Translations under genes and position numbers: made by a program | Source of the DNA: Lineus longissimus | Lineage: Eukaryota > Nemertea > Pilidiophora > Heteronemertea > Lineidae | Direction of reading: 5' to 3' | NCBI RefSeq assembly: GCF_910592395.1 | Contig: NC_088325.1 | Location: forward strand, 10,170,109 to 10,234,108 | Length of the DNA: 64,000 nucleotides | Notes under the pieces: generated by a model | Database searches by the model: none | Told to the model about the DNA's origin: nothing | What the model saw: only the letters and a program-made list of their open reading frames with translations | Part shown: piece by piece, positions 47,901 through 57,050 of the stretch | Layout of the letters: every line of letters starts with the position of its first letter | Position numbering within the stretch: position 1 is the first letter of the stretch

Positions 47901-48619
47901 AAGAAAATGACTAATAAAATTGACTGCTGTTATTGTAATGTGAACTCAATGAAAGGAAGTAAACTAGAGGAATACAACGTAATGAATCAGCTGAGTCAGG
48001 ACAGGTGGACTTGGACTTTGCTTTTTTAAGGTTTGACCGTAGGCACCACCATGAAAATCCTAAAGCAATTCAAACTCTTTCAAAATGAAGTGAATGCCAA
48101 TATCAAGGGTTGGAGTAAATTTCCTGAGAACAGCCTACCAGGTTTTAAAAGGGGATTCACTTTAAGGATTTAAAGTTCTTGCCAAAATGGCAGTACCTAT
48201 TGTCAAGTAGAAATTTGGCTTTTTTAAACTACTGTACTGATAAAAGATCCTCGCACTGATATAATTACACCCATTTTTGTCTGAGGGCTTTTTAGTTTTC
48301 AACTTATCCCTTTTTTCGATATCAATGTCGAGTATACCCAATTGAAATACACCAGATATCAACATCAAATGTACCTTAAAAATACAACTAGGTATCAATG
48401 TAGATTACCTATAATACCACCAGGTAATAATGCCCAGTGTACCCAACACAAAGTAAGATTTACACAGTCTTTAATTCTAAAATGCCAGAATCCCATCCCA
48501 CATTTTATCTGCAACTTCCCATTATTTGGTTGCCATGACGACTTACCTGTATTATGTAAAACACAACATACTAACAAGACTGCTGACACCAGCAGCTTGA
48601 AATGGCGCATCATCGTCAT
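29989..48619 (-). CDS. HYOU1: Hypoxia up-regulated protein 1 (GRP170/ORP150), ER Hsp70-like chaperone
   Basis: Twenty-one coding exons on the minus strand: 48547-48619, 47259-47352, 47003-47081, 46694-46848, 45899-46209, 45359-45618, 44588-44805, 44182-44314, 42571-42758, 42165-42373, 40234-40364, 38962-39054, 37374-37520, 35935-36039, 35617-35732, 35278-35488, 34848-35066, 33954-34179, 31070-31234, 30352-30438, 29989-30053. All phases agree: 3,285 nt, 1,094 aa (human about 1,000). A signal peptide ([14 protein letters not shown]) leads into the Hsp70 ATPase motifs [29 protein letters not shown] and [13 protein letters not shown]. The substrate domain follows, then a K/E-rich linker, then a helical domain ([15 protein letters not shown]). 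It acts in the ER lumen as a holdase and exchange factor for BiP. The modelled C-terminus is HDPSDL, not KDEL-like. Introns hold a LINE scrap, SINEs, MITEs and a nested ORF at 32182-33042. Confidence 0.95.
32182..33042 (-). CDS. Intron-nested basic K/R/E-rich ORF (hypothetical)
   Basis: This 286-codon frame lies wholly inside the HYOU1 intron between exons 33954-34179 and 31070-31234, on the same strand. From an internal ATG at 32961, which directly follows an acceptor (ttcttttcaag), 225 codons run to a donor at 32286 (gcgtg|gtaaac). The middle is a highly charged helix ([20 protein letters not shown]). It is followed by [20 protein letters not shown] and an arginine-rich end. The donor phase (1) fits the next HYOU1 exon. 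Splicing in from the previous HYOU1 exon would instead read a frame that stops after about 55 codons. It may be an alternative first exon, a nested gene or a spurious frame. The opposite strand is also open here (32278-32853), a warning that composition alone can keep frames open. Confidence 0.4.
   Translation of the reverse strand: MTGSSMNYLQHYIFRFVYFRFCCVLFKMWMNTMEEAQNKTACTKTPVLLTTLVDSARVLIQKKLTTMTQDLKIRLHRAQARKLDREKKIKAEKEKKKAERKLRAQKLSEKRHREEEEKMDKKMKMKESKRHSKGGKKTGKDTFSGSIFGKRFNRNKHQRSSEHFKQPEKRFSGRDSRHKRPNVEVEFEDQFEDGFRPRGKYAQKSKKQRKFSHLHIPVGVQLSDGQRAKLRKFFREYNRRMLRHRGRAARRRGKHLLSVSLNLRIFILLLAILILVRSWLASKLWP
36861..36965. mobile_element. 105-bp hairpin element (MITE-like)
   Basis: The left arm tgataaggtagaatggggta and the right arm (reverse complement tggtaggatagaatggggta) match over about 37 bp with few mismatches, around a short AT-rich centre. 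It lies in a HYOU1 intron. Confidence 0.7.
37110..37189 (+). mobile_element. Pogo/Tigger-like MITE, 3' fragment
   Basis: Only the right part is left: gggacacctctctattaggg, then agtcagtctcaag and tccttaatagagaggttata ending ctgta. Confidence 0.7.
37596..38100 (+). mobile_element. Interspersed repeat copy interrupted by another element
   Basis: From about 37596 this matches copies at 39385-39600 and 52035-52250 (shared tgaatggaaccctattg, cccaattgtcc, gtgccagactt). The copy is interrupted at 37771-38054 by a 284-bp inverted-repeat element and resumes with aagtaggct. The family is about 180-200 bp, has no coding capacity, and its class is unknown (SINE-like or MITE). Confidence 0.7.
37771..38054. 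mobile_element. 284-bp element with perfect 16-bp terminal inverted repeats
   Basis: Ends are TCAGAGTTTCCGCCAG and CTGGCGGAAACTCTGA, perfect inverse complements. The flanks end and resume with aag, a possible 3-bp target duplication (PIF/Harbinger-like). The interior is low in complexity (runs of A, T, G and C) with no transposase. Confidence 0.75.
39128..39233. mobile_element. 106-bp inverted-repeat element (mariner-like MITE)
   Basis: The left end cagggtgagtcaataaaaag and the right end (reverse complement gggtgtgtctattaaaaggt) form imperfect arms that extend through aaagggttaa on both sides. CAGGGTGAGTCA-type ends are seen in mariner-derived MITEs. HYOU1 intron. Confidence 0.6.
39385..39600 (+). 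mobile_element. Interspersed repeat copy (family of 37596 and 52035)
   Basis: Shares gcaactgatgcat, tttctgaatggaaccctatt, cacatgttcag, gccagagtttt and aaaagtaggctaaaa with the other copies. This is the uninterrupted copy in a HYOU1 intron. Confidence 0.7.
40622..40697 (-). mobile_element. tRNA-derived SINE head
   Basis: On the minus strand an A box (tagctcagtcgg) and a B box (ggttcaaaccc) are spaced as in a tRNA, with a clover-like layout and anticodon loop cttatga (TAT). The T and anticodon stems have mismatches and the acceptor stem does not close, so it is a SINE or tRNA relic, not a working tRNA gene. HYOU1 intron, same strand. Confidence 0.6.
41930..42080 (+). mobile_element. tRNA-derived SINE relic
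   Basis: A B-box word ggtttgaaccc (41992-42002) is followed by a body with gtccctttgtcaaacttgcc and actcaagggtac, which resembles the body of the SINE at 7746-7960. The A box is poor. HYOU1 intron. Confidence 0.5.
43464..43645 (+). mobile_element. Pogo/Tigger-like MITE, best full copy
   Basis: 182 bp from tacagtggaacctctgttag to tagagaggttctaccgta. The terminal 25-30 bp are inverted repeats of each other (consensus TACAGTAGAACCTCTCTATT). They are repeated again inside, as aacctctctatcaaggacac and cacctctctattaaggacaa. Ends of TA-CAGT...ACTG-TA match the TA target and CAGT termini of pogo/Tigger elements. There is no transposase. HYOU1 intron. Confidence 0.85.
45003..45210 (+). mobile_element. 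Decayed LINE C-terminus
   Basis: With two or three stops, the plus strand reads [20 protein letters not shown], then SAPCGCGA, stop, DQTQAHEVQ. This is the C-terminal zinc motif typical of non-LTR elements (LRxGH ... C-x-CG ... Q ... H). It lies in the HYOU1 intron between 44588-44805 and 45359-45618. Confidence 0.65.
46375..46690. repeat. Degenerate ~55-bp tandem repeat, 5-6 copies
   Basis: Units share gtgaattctatgtaagccca and agcctaatgaaa with many substitutions. They fill the HYOU1 intron between exons 46694-46848 and 45899-46209 right up to the donor. Confidence 0.75.
48029..48205. mobile_element. Copy of the 4872 inverted-repeat family
   Basis: Starts aggtttgaccgtaggcacca and ends gccaaaatggcagtacctat, with internal ttcaaaatgaagtgaatgcc shared with 4872-5006. 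It lies in the first coding intron of HYOU1. Confidence 0.5.
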
Positions 48620-48834
48620 GGTGACCTGAAATGTAAAAATAAACAGACATCAGGATAAAAAATAACCAACAAAGATGCACTCAGAGAACCTTTCAATAGT
48701 TTGTTTTTTTATTCAAATTAAATTCCAAGTGGGTGTTCCAGACAAAGGTATATCAGTATTATCACTATGTGATATCAAACGACACATCATGTTCAGCCCC
48801 GCTGAAAAAGAACACTGATGGTGTTTAAAGGACC

Positions 48835-48935
48835 AATGGCATTATTAAGGACATTACTACCAAGCTGCTAACTGCCCAGTCATCTTCTACTCATAGTTCC
48901 CATCATCAAACTGCACTCATTGGGTAAGAGAGGTT
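48835..48935. repeat. Interspersed repeat shared with 15680-15780
   Basis: tttaaaggaccaatggcatt ... actaccaagctgctaactgc ... cccatcatcaaa matches the reverse complement of 15680-15780. It lies upstream of the HYOU1 start codon, in what is probably a 5' UTR intron. Confidence 0.55.
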
Positions 48936-50099
48936 ATGACCATGCAGGGGTATTACTAAGACAAGAATGAAGACATTTAATTTACGTTTACAAAAGACTT
49001 TTTGGAGAGGTTATGTATGACCAAGACGACATGATTTTCAAGGATGGTAGTTTGTTCTTTGTTTTCCAGAGCATAGCCGCCCAGGTTTTTAAATAGGCAT
49101 TCACTAAACTTTTTAGAGAGAGTATGACCATTTATGCAGGGGTTCACCAACTAATAAAAACATGCTTTTCATCCAAATTTTCGCGCAAGGATTTACAACC
49201 ACTGGGGATAGTTTCTGATGTGGCACTATGGTTTCTGAAAGACTGTGCCCAGGATTGACAGTTGTCAGCGGGCTGATTTAGTGATAACAGTTTTACAGCT
49301 GCTTCAAGGGGCTTGGGGAGTTTCTCATCTACTTTGCATGTTTTTGTCAAAGGCTCATGATCAAAGTAGGCTTGTTGTCAAAATATTGTCATGATAGTTG
49401 TCCTTTGATAACACGTTACTCCATATGGTAGGTTTCCAAATATTCAGCAAGCCGTCGATCGTGGTTTTTTGCCGAGGTGGTTGTGTGAGCTCTGGGCCTT
49501 CAATGGCTTGCTGGATGGATGACTTTAGGTTGTTCCAGACCTCAAGTTGATGGTGTGAGGGAAGAAAGGTTCTCTGTACAGGACCAGGTGAATTTCCTCT
49601 CTATTCTTAGCCTAGGCCTGCTCTTTAGCTTGGAACGTGCGATATTGTATCGCCACGTCGTGAGAGGAATGTGCTTTTTAATGGGAATTAACGTCACGAT
49701 GTAGATTTGTAAATGGCAACACAACGCAGAGCCACGGCACGGGGCCGGGCAGAAGTGGCGATACCATATTCATATATGGGCCTCTATCACGCAACATTAC
49801 ATCCTTGAGAATGCAGAGTGCTTACCGGTACAAACGAGTAATTAGATATCTAAAGACATTCACTTAGGCCCTCTATTCTTGTAGGCCTATGTATAATCAA
49901 GCATGTAAAGTTATCAGCCTCAAAATCCTGAGAAAAACAGTCAACAAATAAAACCACAGAAAGAGAATACAAAATAGAAATCGAAGACAGCAATATGGCT
50001 GTACAACACACGAGTTCTTATCACATACATACCAAAGAGAATCTAAATCGACATAAACCGGCGAATATTTCGATCTCCTAGCTGAGTAAAACTGATTTT

Positions 50100-50200
50100 T
50101 CTGGCAAAATTATGAAGATTTTCTCCACTTTTCGCCGGCGAATGTGGCGAAATATGATTGGTTCACGTGGCGGATACGCATGCGCAGTGATTCTACAGAC
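50100..50200 (-). promoter_or_regulatory. Putative HYOU1 promoter with ERSE-II-like and NRF1-like motifs
   Basis: The HYOU1 start-codon exon begins with an acceptor (catttcag, about 48625), so a non-coding first exon is expected upstream. A fair donor lies near 49825 (accg|gtaagcac). At 50157-50167 the plus strand reads ATTGGTTCACG, one mismatch from the ERSE-II consensus ATTGGNCCACG. It overlaps CACGTGG. ACGCATGCGCAG (50176-50187) resembles an NRF1 site. ERSE-type elements are known to drive vertebrate HYOU1 in the unfolded-protein response. The transcription start is inferred, not seen. Confidence 0.4.
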
Positions 50201-51820
50201 GTGTACTTCCGATTCTATAATTTCATCATTTTTGACGAATTTGGTAGATAAACGCCACGTTCTATGGCGCTTTTTGATCTCAATAGATCATGCTTGATTC
50301 CTAGAACGCATATAATTGGCTTCAAAGCGCTGTAAATAGGAGTAAATGGTATAATTAATACAACGACCTTGACCTCTTTTGAAAGGTCACCACCAAAGTA
50401 CGATTGTCGGATAACCTGCTGCGAAAAAATATTCACTGGCCATAGAAAAAATCCAATATAAAGCCACATCCCATAAAAACTACTAAATTGATCATTTTAT
50501 AACTACATAATTTCTGTCGAAAATTTACCAAGGAAGATTTTGATATACAACAATCCCGCATCTATAGTTTGAATTCAACGAAATATGAGATGAAATTATA
50601 CAAAAAGTGAAAAGATTTCGTGAATGCTATGAACTGCAATCCTTTTGTTTATTGACGTTGTGACAGGCAAGCAAGTAATTGCTCGGTTGCATCATTTCAT
50701 GGCTAGGTGAGTTGGTCAGAATGTCACAGCTGCATCATCGTCATCATTTCTGCCAAACTGAAACCTCAAATGAAACTAACCAAAGTCTACGAGTGCTGCT
50801 CATATGGATTTCTTGACTCTGTCTGACAGTGTCGCTGTCCGTGTCTCCGTCCGTGTCTCCGAGTAGCGAGTTGAGTACTAGATGACCTGTTGACTGTTGT
50901 GACATGTTGTTATGATGTACCAACCAGGTTTGTCCATGCGTACATGCATTTGACATATTGTACTGGATGTGTTGGCGTCACCATGGTCTATGCCGTCTGG
51001 TCCATGTTTGATGACAAATGCTTCAGTCGGTTCAAAAGGGTCAAAGCCAAAGGGCACCATCCAGTAAAAGAGACAGGATGCTGCTGGCGGCATCAATCAA
51101 GGCACAATCTTTGGGCATTCTGGCGACTCTCAACGCTGTTTTGGCGGCATCTAAAGTTAGTCTTCTTCCAAATGTCAGGAAATTATCAGAAAACTCTTTT
51201 TTCAGGCTCCCAAGACAGAAATCCAGACCCCCCCTAAAATCCCTAGACACTTATACTGCTACTGTTTCATTTTTAGAGAACAATTTTTTGTGCAAGCCCC
51301 GGACAGTTTGTAACATCATTAAACTGTGTAATTGGTGCCAAAATCAATCTGTAACATCATCAAATAATGCTGTCTCGGGATTCGGCATCCTGGTATTTTG
51401 AGTTGAAATTATTGACTTCTGAGTCTCGGGGTCTGGACAAGTATGAGAAGACTATGTAGTGTGTGCAATATTTACATTTCCATCTATATCGTGTGTCTCA
51501 TGGCATGCTTAAGTAAGTTAATTTTGTGCCTCATGACTTATGTAGGACCAGAGAATGAATAATTTAGGTTTGATAGCTATTCCGTGTAACGCTTGTGATC
51601 CCTTGGGTATCAGAATGAATAACAAACATAACTTGGATGATGATGTCCTTCGAGTGCACATGAGATGTGAAATCAAAATTCATCTCACCTGGTGATCCTG
51701 CTAGGTTATGCCAAAGATCTCGATGCTGTCCTGGGGCTCCTCCTCCCTCTCAAAGGAAAGCGTCTTTAGGCCAATAATTACATGTATACAACCCAAAAGG
51801 CACCCAACCATAGATAATTA
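50200..51820. other. Intergenic, no gene recognised
   Basis: Open frames at 50744-51401 on both strands have no recognisable domain, and their translations are broken by a run of C/G near 51228. No splice-consistent model could be built. Confidence 0.3.
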
Positions 51821-52275
51821 TACAGTCGAATCTCCCTTTGCAGACACCTAACTATAACAGACATCCTCTCTATTAAGGACACCCTCTTTATTAAGAACAC
51901 TAGTTTTGGAGCCAGATTGCACTTTACTTATGTCATTTAATTTGACCTCTCTTATCAGGACACCTCTCTATTTAGGACAGCACTTGTCAGTCCTATGGTG
52001 TCTCTCTAAAGCAAAATTTTGTTGCAGCCATTCAGTGCCCTTCTGATCCAGTGGCTCGGTTGGTATCAAAGCAACTGATGCATCATCAAGTCATAGGAGA
52101 GTTTCTGAATGGAACCTAATATTTCATGCCCAATTGTCCTCATGTTCAGGGCGAACCTGGTGAACTGATCTATGCCAGACTTTAAGGAGTACTTTTTCTC
52201 AGGTGGTGAAATGTGAAAAGGAGGCTAAAAAGCTGGTCGGGTAAAGTCCCCTTTAATAGAGGAGTTCTACTGCAG
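51821..52275 (+). mobile_element. Pogo/Tigger-like MITE split by a second repeat
   Basis: The MITE starts at tacagtcgaatctccctttg and runs to gtcagtcctatggtgtc (about 52003). Its right terminus resumes at ctttaatagaggagttctac (about 52250-52275). Between them lies a copy of the repeat family also seen at 37596 and 39385 (gtttctgaatggaacc ... aaaaggaggctaaaa). Confidence 0.75.
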
Positions 52276-52284
52276 TTGATAATG

Positions 52285-52388
52285 TACAGTGTAGCCAATA
52301 ATTATTGGGACACTTTGAATATCAATGTTGTTATCTCAATTTTTCTCACGTTTTTCAAAGTGTCCCAATAATTATTGGCTACACTGTA
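52285..52388. mobile_element. 104-bp hairpin MITE with perfect 35-bp inverted repeats
   Basis: The two outer 35-bp arms are exact inverse complements. They begin TACAGTGTAGCCAATAATTA and continue TTGGGACACTTTGAA. A 34-bp T-rich loop lies between. TA dinucleotides at the edges suggest a Tc1/mariner-superfamily target site. No coding capacity. Confidence 0.9.
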
Positions 52389-53811
52389 TATATTGCAAGT
52401 CAAGAACAAATGCAGGAAAAGAAGATTATTTAGTGAAAAAAGTCATGGACTTTGATTGGTGTGTCTGTAAAGAATATTGCTTTCACCTTGCTAGTGGATT
52501 TTAGCCCCCCTGCGTGTTCTTATTGGAATGGTTCAGCAATTTTTTAAAGCCACTTCAGTCAACCACAACTTGTCCGTTTGGCAATTAGGGGCACCACCTG
52601 CTCAGAAGCACAAACGTTTTTTTGTGCATAATTTTGATGTTGGCCCCAATTTGTACTCAAAATCTGTGCTGCAATGACGTCAGGTTGGATGGTGTGCCAC
52701 AGTTGTTATTATCACTCTGCGATAAAAAAAAACTCATTGAAGAAGCAAAATATGTATGTTCAACGTTGAAAACTAACTTCACATATAGCCAAATACAGTA
52801 CACTTATTTAGACATCGTTTCAAGCTCAAATAAAACATAATTTTACTATTGCCTTCAACGTACATTAGAATTTGAGCTTTTTAAATGGTGTGATCCCTTT
52901 TGAACTTGTTTCTGCTGGTAAGAGTTTATAGGGGTGGAAAAGAGGACAAGGATGATAAATTTAAAGTTGGAATTTAATTGAGACATGACAGTTGATCATT
53001 TGTCAAAACCTGCCAAAGCGGGGATGAACATGCATAACTTCTGACCCACCCCCTGTCGATATTCCTATCTCGGGCTTTGAGAGACGTGCTTAATTCTATG
53101 ATCCAGGTATTAATTCCTGGTTTTAATGGATACTTTAAGACTGGTGAAGGAGTAAACAGGCTAATAAATTTTAAATAGCGAAGGAGTGTGTGACATTGGA
53201 AGTCTCACCTGGAATTTAAAGGGGTAGCCAGGTGATGACAAGTTTAATCCGCAGAACAGCAATCTTTTTGTTGCTGATCACAGTGATAATTATTCAGTGT
53301 CGGTGCAATAAAAATCACTTGTTTTCATGGCGAGTTTGAAAATAGATAATTTGATCAGAATTATTTAAGACATGACAGTTTATGAAACCACAATATGTTA
53401 TCAGCATACATTTAACTGGTATGTATTATCACACTTCAAGAAAACCTGTGTGCTTGATGTTTTGATCAAATTGTCATCCTTTCTTCAATTTTCAATAGTT
53501 CTGAGCTGGGACGTCATCACTATTGAGGTCGAGATTAATGTTGTCCTAATTCCGATAAATCACACAGAAATCCGTCAAATTTATCGGGTATGTGCAATCG
53601 ATGTAAGAGCTAATGGGTGTGTTTGATTGATAAAATAGTGGCCTATTCGGTTGGAGGACAAATATTTATGTGTCAGTTGAGTTAGACTTCTCATTCGGAC
53701 CGGGAGGAACATCACAACTCTAAGATGGCTCAGGTCTGTCTTGAAATTTTTTTTCCTTTCTAATTCTTGTTTTAATCACAGCGTCCGATCAAAGTATCTT
53801 TTTGTTTTTAT
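52389..53811. other. Intergenic, no gene recognised
   Basis: AT-rich DNA. The frames at 52622-52840 and 53372-53626 show no domain or splice support. Confidence 0.3.
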
Positions 53812-54265
53812 TCATACACAATTTTCATCATGCATAACTAAATTTTGTTGTCATTATTTGCAGTTAATATGGCAAATAGACCGTAAATGCGAAAATAAAT
53901 TTCGGCCATCTTTTCACAGGCGGCGTAAGTTTACCATGGCATAAAAGTCCTGTTTTAAATGAAAATATCACCAAAAGCATTCAAAATATCATGAACATTG
54001 AAAGGCATGGACAACTTCAAGTAAATTGCTTGAATAAGCTTGTTTATTTTTATTTTTATGCCATGGTAAACAAACGTTGCCTGTGAAAAGCGGTGAAAAG
54101 GGTCGTTCCAAAATGGCCGAAATTTATTTTTGCGGGGTGTCTATGGAAGGGGTGATGGGTGATTACATAATACACTTAATACACTGTTATCCCGCTGCCT
54201 GCCTGAACAAAGTTTTTCTGCAAAAGCAAACACCACGATTAGTTATGCATGAACAAAATCGCTTA
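53812..54265. repeat. Large imperfect palindrome, ~450 bp
   Basis: The left arm contains atgcataactaaattttgtt, aaataaatttcggccatctt, ttcacaggc and tttaccatggcataaaa. The right arm contains the inverse of each in reverse order: ttttatgccatggtaaac, gcctgtgaaaag, aaaatggccgaaatttattt and ttagttatgcatga. The centre is near 54000. The right arm also carries sequence without a partner, so one side has changed since the inversion or insertion. Confidence 0.8.
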
Positions 54266-54673
54266 CAAACAAAATTATATTGTCTTTGATTGGAGGCCGT
54301 GGTATTAGTTGGTGGTTAGTTGTTCAGTTTTAATTTTTTGGTAAATTTGTTGTCAGTGCCAAGGTAAGGTTATTTTTATAGAAAGTGGGTCTACTCTACA
54401 TGACCTGTGGTCATGGACTACAATTACGAGATCATGATTTGAGGGAAACTTTGGATTTGCTGTACTGAGGTTTGGTGAAATACCTATCTAAACTTCCTGT
54501 CATGTCTGTCTGTTGTATTTCAAAGTCAAGAAAAGTCAAACTGCTTGTTTGAACTTGGTATTTCAGCTGATTTGCAAAGATCTAGGCCTGGTCAACATCA
54601 CATTATGTCTGACTTTGTTATTTTCCCCTGCTTTTTGAATTCAAAAACCAATGTCAGTGAGTCATGACAGTCA

Positions 54674-54855
54674 AACTAACCTCTCTATTAAGGTCTCCCT
54701 TTGGGAAAAAAGCTGTTCTTAATAGAGAGGTAACGAGGTTTCCTGATTACGGGGGTCGAATTCAATGGAAATTACCAATTTGGGACCAAAAGCAGTGTCC
54801 TTTATAGAGATGAGTCCTAAAAAGAGAGGTGTCTGCTAAGGGAGGTTCCACTGTA
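54674..54855 (-). mobile_element. Pogo/Tigger-like MITE, diverged copy
   Basis: Reads aacctctctattaaggtctc at the left and gtctgctaagggaggttcca ctgta at the right, with the family internal word ttaccaatttgggaccaaaa. It is in inverse orientation to the copy at 43464. Confidence 0.8.
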
Positions 54856-56540
54856 TATGAATTATTCATATTATGATAACAGTCTGTCCTAAGGAAGTTC
54901 TCGGCCTCTTTTCTATGATCTTGGGGCATTTTGTTTGTCCTCAGCCTGTCCTTAGAAATAATAGAAAATCTCCCCTGATTTGGGGTCACCTACCGCAGAG
55001 ATTCTTTTCGATCAAATTCGGATCGCCATCTTTTGTTTGAATATGTGATTTGTTCTTTGCTTGTCAATATGATAAAGAACATTCGTCCATCGATATCAAT
55101 AGATGACATGGGATTTCGTCCCCCACGTAGCTCACCTTTTCATTTGGTCTCTGGTGTGATTTGTATAGAATTGAAGTAATTTCCTTCCTATTTTATTGTG
55201 CCTCTCTTTTAATGAAAAACGGTAGTCCTAATACATTTATATGTCTTTCCTTATATTGAGAGTGATATTTTGACATCTGTGTCATACGTCTGGCATTCCT
55301 TTTTCAAGAAATCTGATGAGTGTCTCTTCGATGAAAATGACTATTTTTACGGCTATCCATCAGGCATGATTATGTGACATCATATCAGTGGTAACAGCCT
55401 TGATCGTCGCAGAGTCTTGATCACTTTCTAATCTTAATCTTGATCTTGAGCACTTTCTGGCAGAACTCAAATCGAAAAGAAGTTCTCTTATCGGTCGATA
55501 GGGGGAGGGGATGTTTCTCACTGCACTTAGTGCGGTCTTTTGACTGTCCTGGCATAGACACAAGATATTTTAAGTCTCATTTGAATGACTGCGAGTTGAA
55601 AGCCACGCCAGTCTATCATGCGTCGACTCAATTCGCAAAAAAACCTGACATGCCCCTCCAAGTGCAGAGCTGACGCTAAAAATGAAGAATACTTAGGTTC
55701 TTGAGTATAGGCCATGACTATAAGGTAAACCCTTGGTACATCATATACATGCTTCCCGAAATTGGTGGCTTGCATTGGAACTAACTTTTTCCCCCTTGTC
55801 CGTCATTAAAGGCATTCAAGTGTGTTGGTCAACCATGACTATCTCCTTTGTCCCTTCACCATAAGGCCTAGGTTCCCCTTATGACATCACTATTTCGGAC
55901 ACTCAGCGCCCCATTTCTGGAAAGGTGTAGAGACAAGAATCTTAACAATTTTATTCAGTGTTCTTTAAATGATAAAAGTTCAAGCGTGCAATGGAGATTT
56001 TCACTTCGTGATGACGTAGACAGTTTAAGGCTTGGTCAAATTGATGATTGACCTATTAGCCCTAAACCTATCAAGCGTAAAATAGTCGACGTACTCGGCT
56101 TGAACATGAAATTTGATGCTAATTTTAGGCATTTGCTCACACTTTCTCTCAAAGCAAGATTATTGTATTCATATTTACCATTGTGATTAATTGTCTGTTT
56201 ACCGACTTAACCTGGTCCTATGTGCTTCTTTGTACTCTATGCAATGAATTCTATGGACGGATTATGCTTAGCGGTGAGGTTGGACTAAGATGAGATTTCT
56301 TTCCCACCCTGCGTAGCCACCTGAACTGAGGATGTGTGATTGAGGTATTGAGGTATTGTCGATTTGTGACCTAGTCACCAATTCGTTCCAGTTTGCCTGA
56401 ATATCGTTTGTGGTGTTTCTCCCTTTGTATTGACGATTGTCTTTGATTTCCGGCACATGTCTTTGGACTTCCTCTCAGAGCTGAGGTAATGCCCACCATG
56501 ACATTCAGAACAGGACATCCTTTTACCTCTGTTGTGAGCT
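54856..56540. other. Intergenic, no gene recognised
   Basis: Short frames only (55360-55775, 56268-56592), with no domain and no splice-consistent model. It leads into the 5' region of the DnaJ gene. Confidence 0.3.
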
Positions 56541-57050
56541 CAACTTCGGTAACCGGAAAAACGCCGACCGACCGACCGACCGACTGACCCACTGACCTGC
56601 CAACCTACCGTCATATGCAGTATCCCTTTCGCTTCTCTATAGCACATGTATCTGTGTAGTGCCCAGCGCAATGGACGTGATGGAGTCCGACGTGTCTGAC
56701 AGCAGCATCTCCAGTCAATTATACCGGGAAAACGAGCCCACGCGGTAAGGAACTGATAAAGATACTCTAAAGATATGCTTTGTCTACATGGTCGGTGGAT
56801 ATAAAAACATGATTGGGGCCTAGTATATGCACTGTAGTTTTTCTACTCGAGTGTCTCGACCGATGCAATGCATGAACTGCAACGCGCAACATGCATTTGT
56901 TGTCATTTGACCAGCTTACGTGCGCTTGTTTACAATTTCATTTCATATGACCTGCTATCGTGTATTGGATATATCACATTGACTTATGAGTAGGTTGGCA
57001 GGTCAGTCGGTCGGTCGGTCGGTCGGCTTTTTTCCGGTTACCCTCAACTT
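56541..57050. repeat. Inverted repeat enclosing exon 1 of the DnaJ gene
   Basis: The left arm 56541-56608 (caacttcggtaaccggaaaa ... gccgaccgaccgaccgacc ... ctgccaacctac) and the right arm 56990-57050 (gtaggttggcag ... ggtcggtcggtcggtcggc ... ccggttaccctcaactt) are near-exact inverse complements. They differ by a short insertion (ccactgac) in the left arm. They are about 380 bp apart. Each arm contains a (GACC)n/(GGTC)n tract. Exon 1, with the ATG at 56671, lies between them. Confidence 0.85.
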
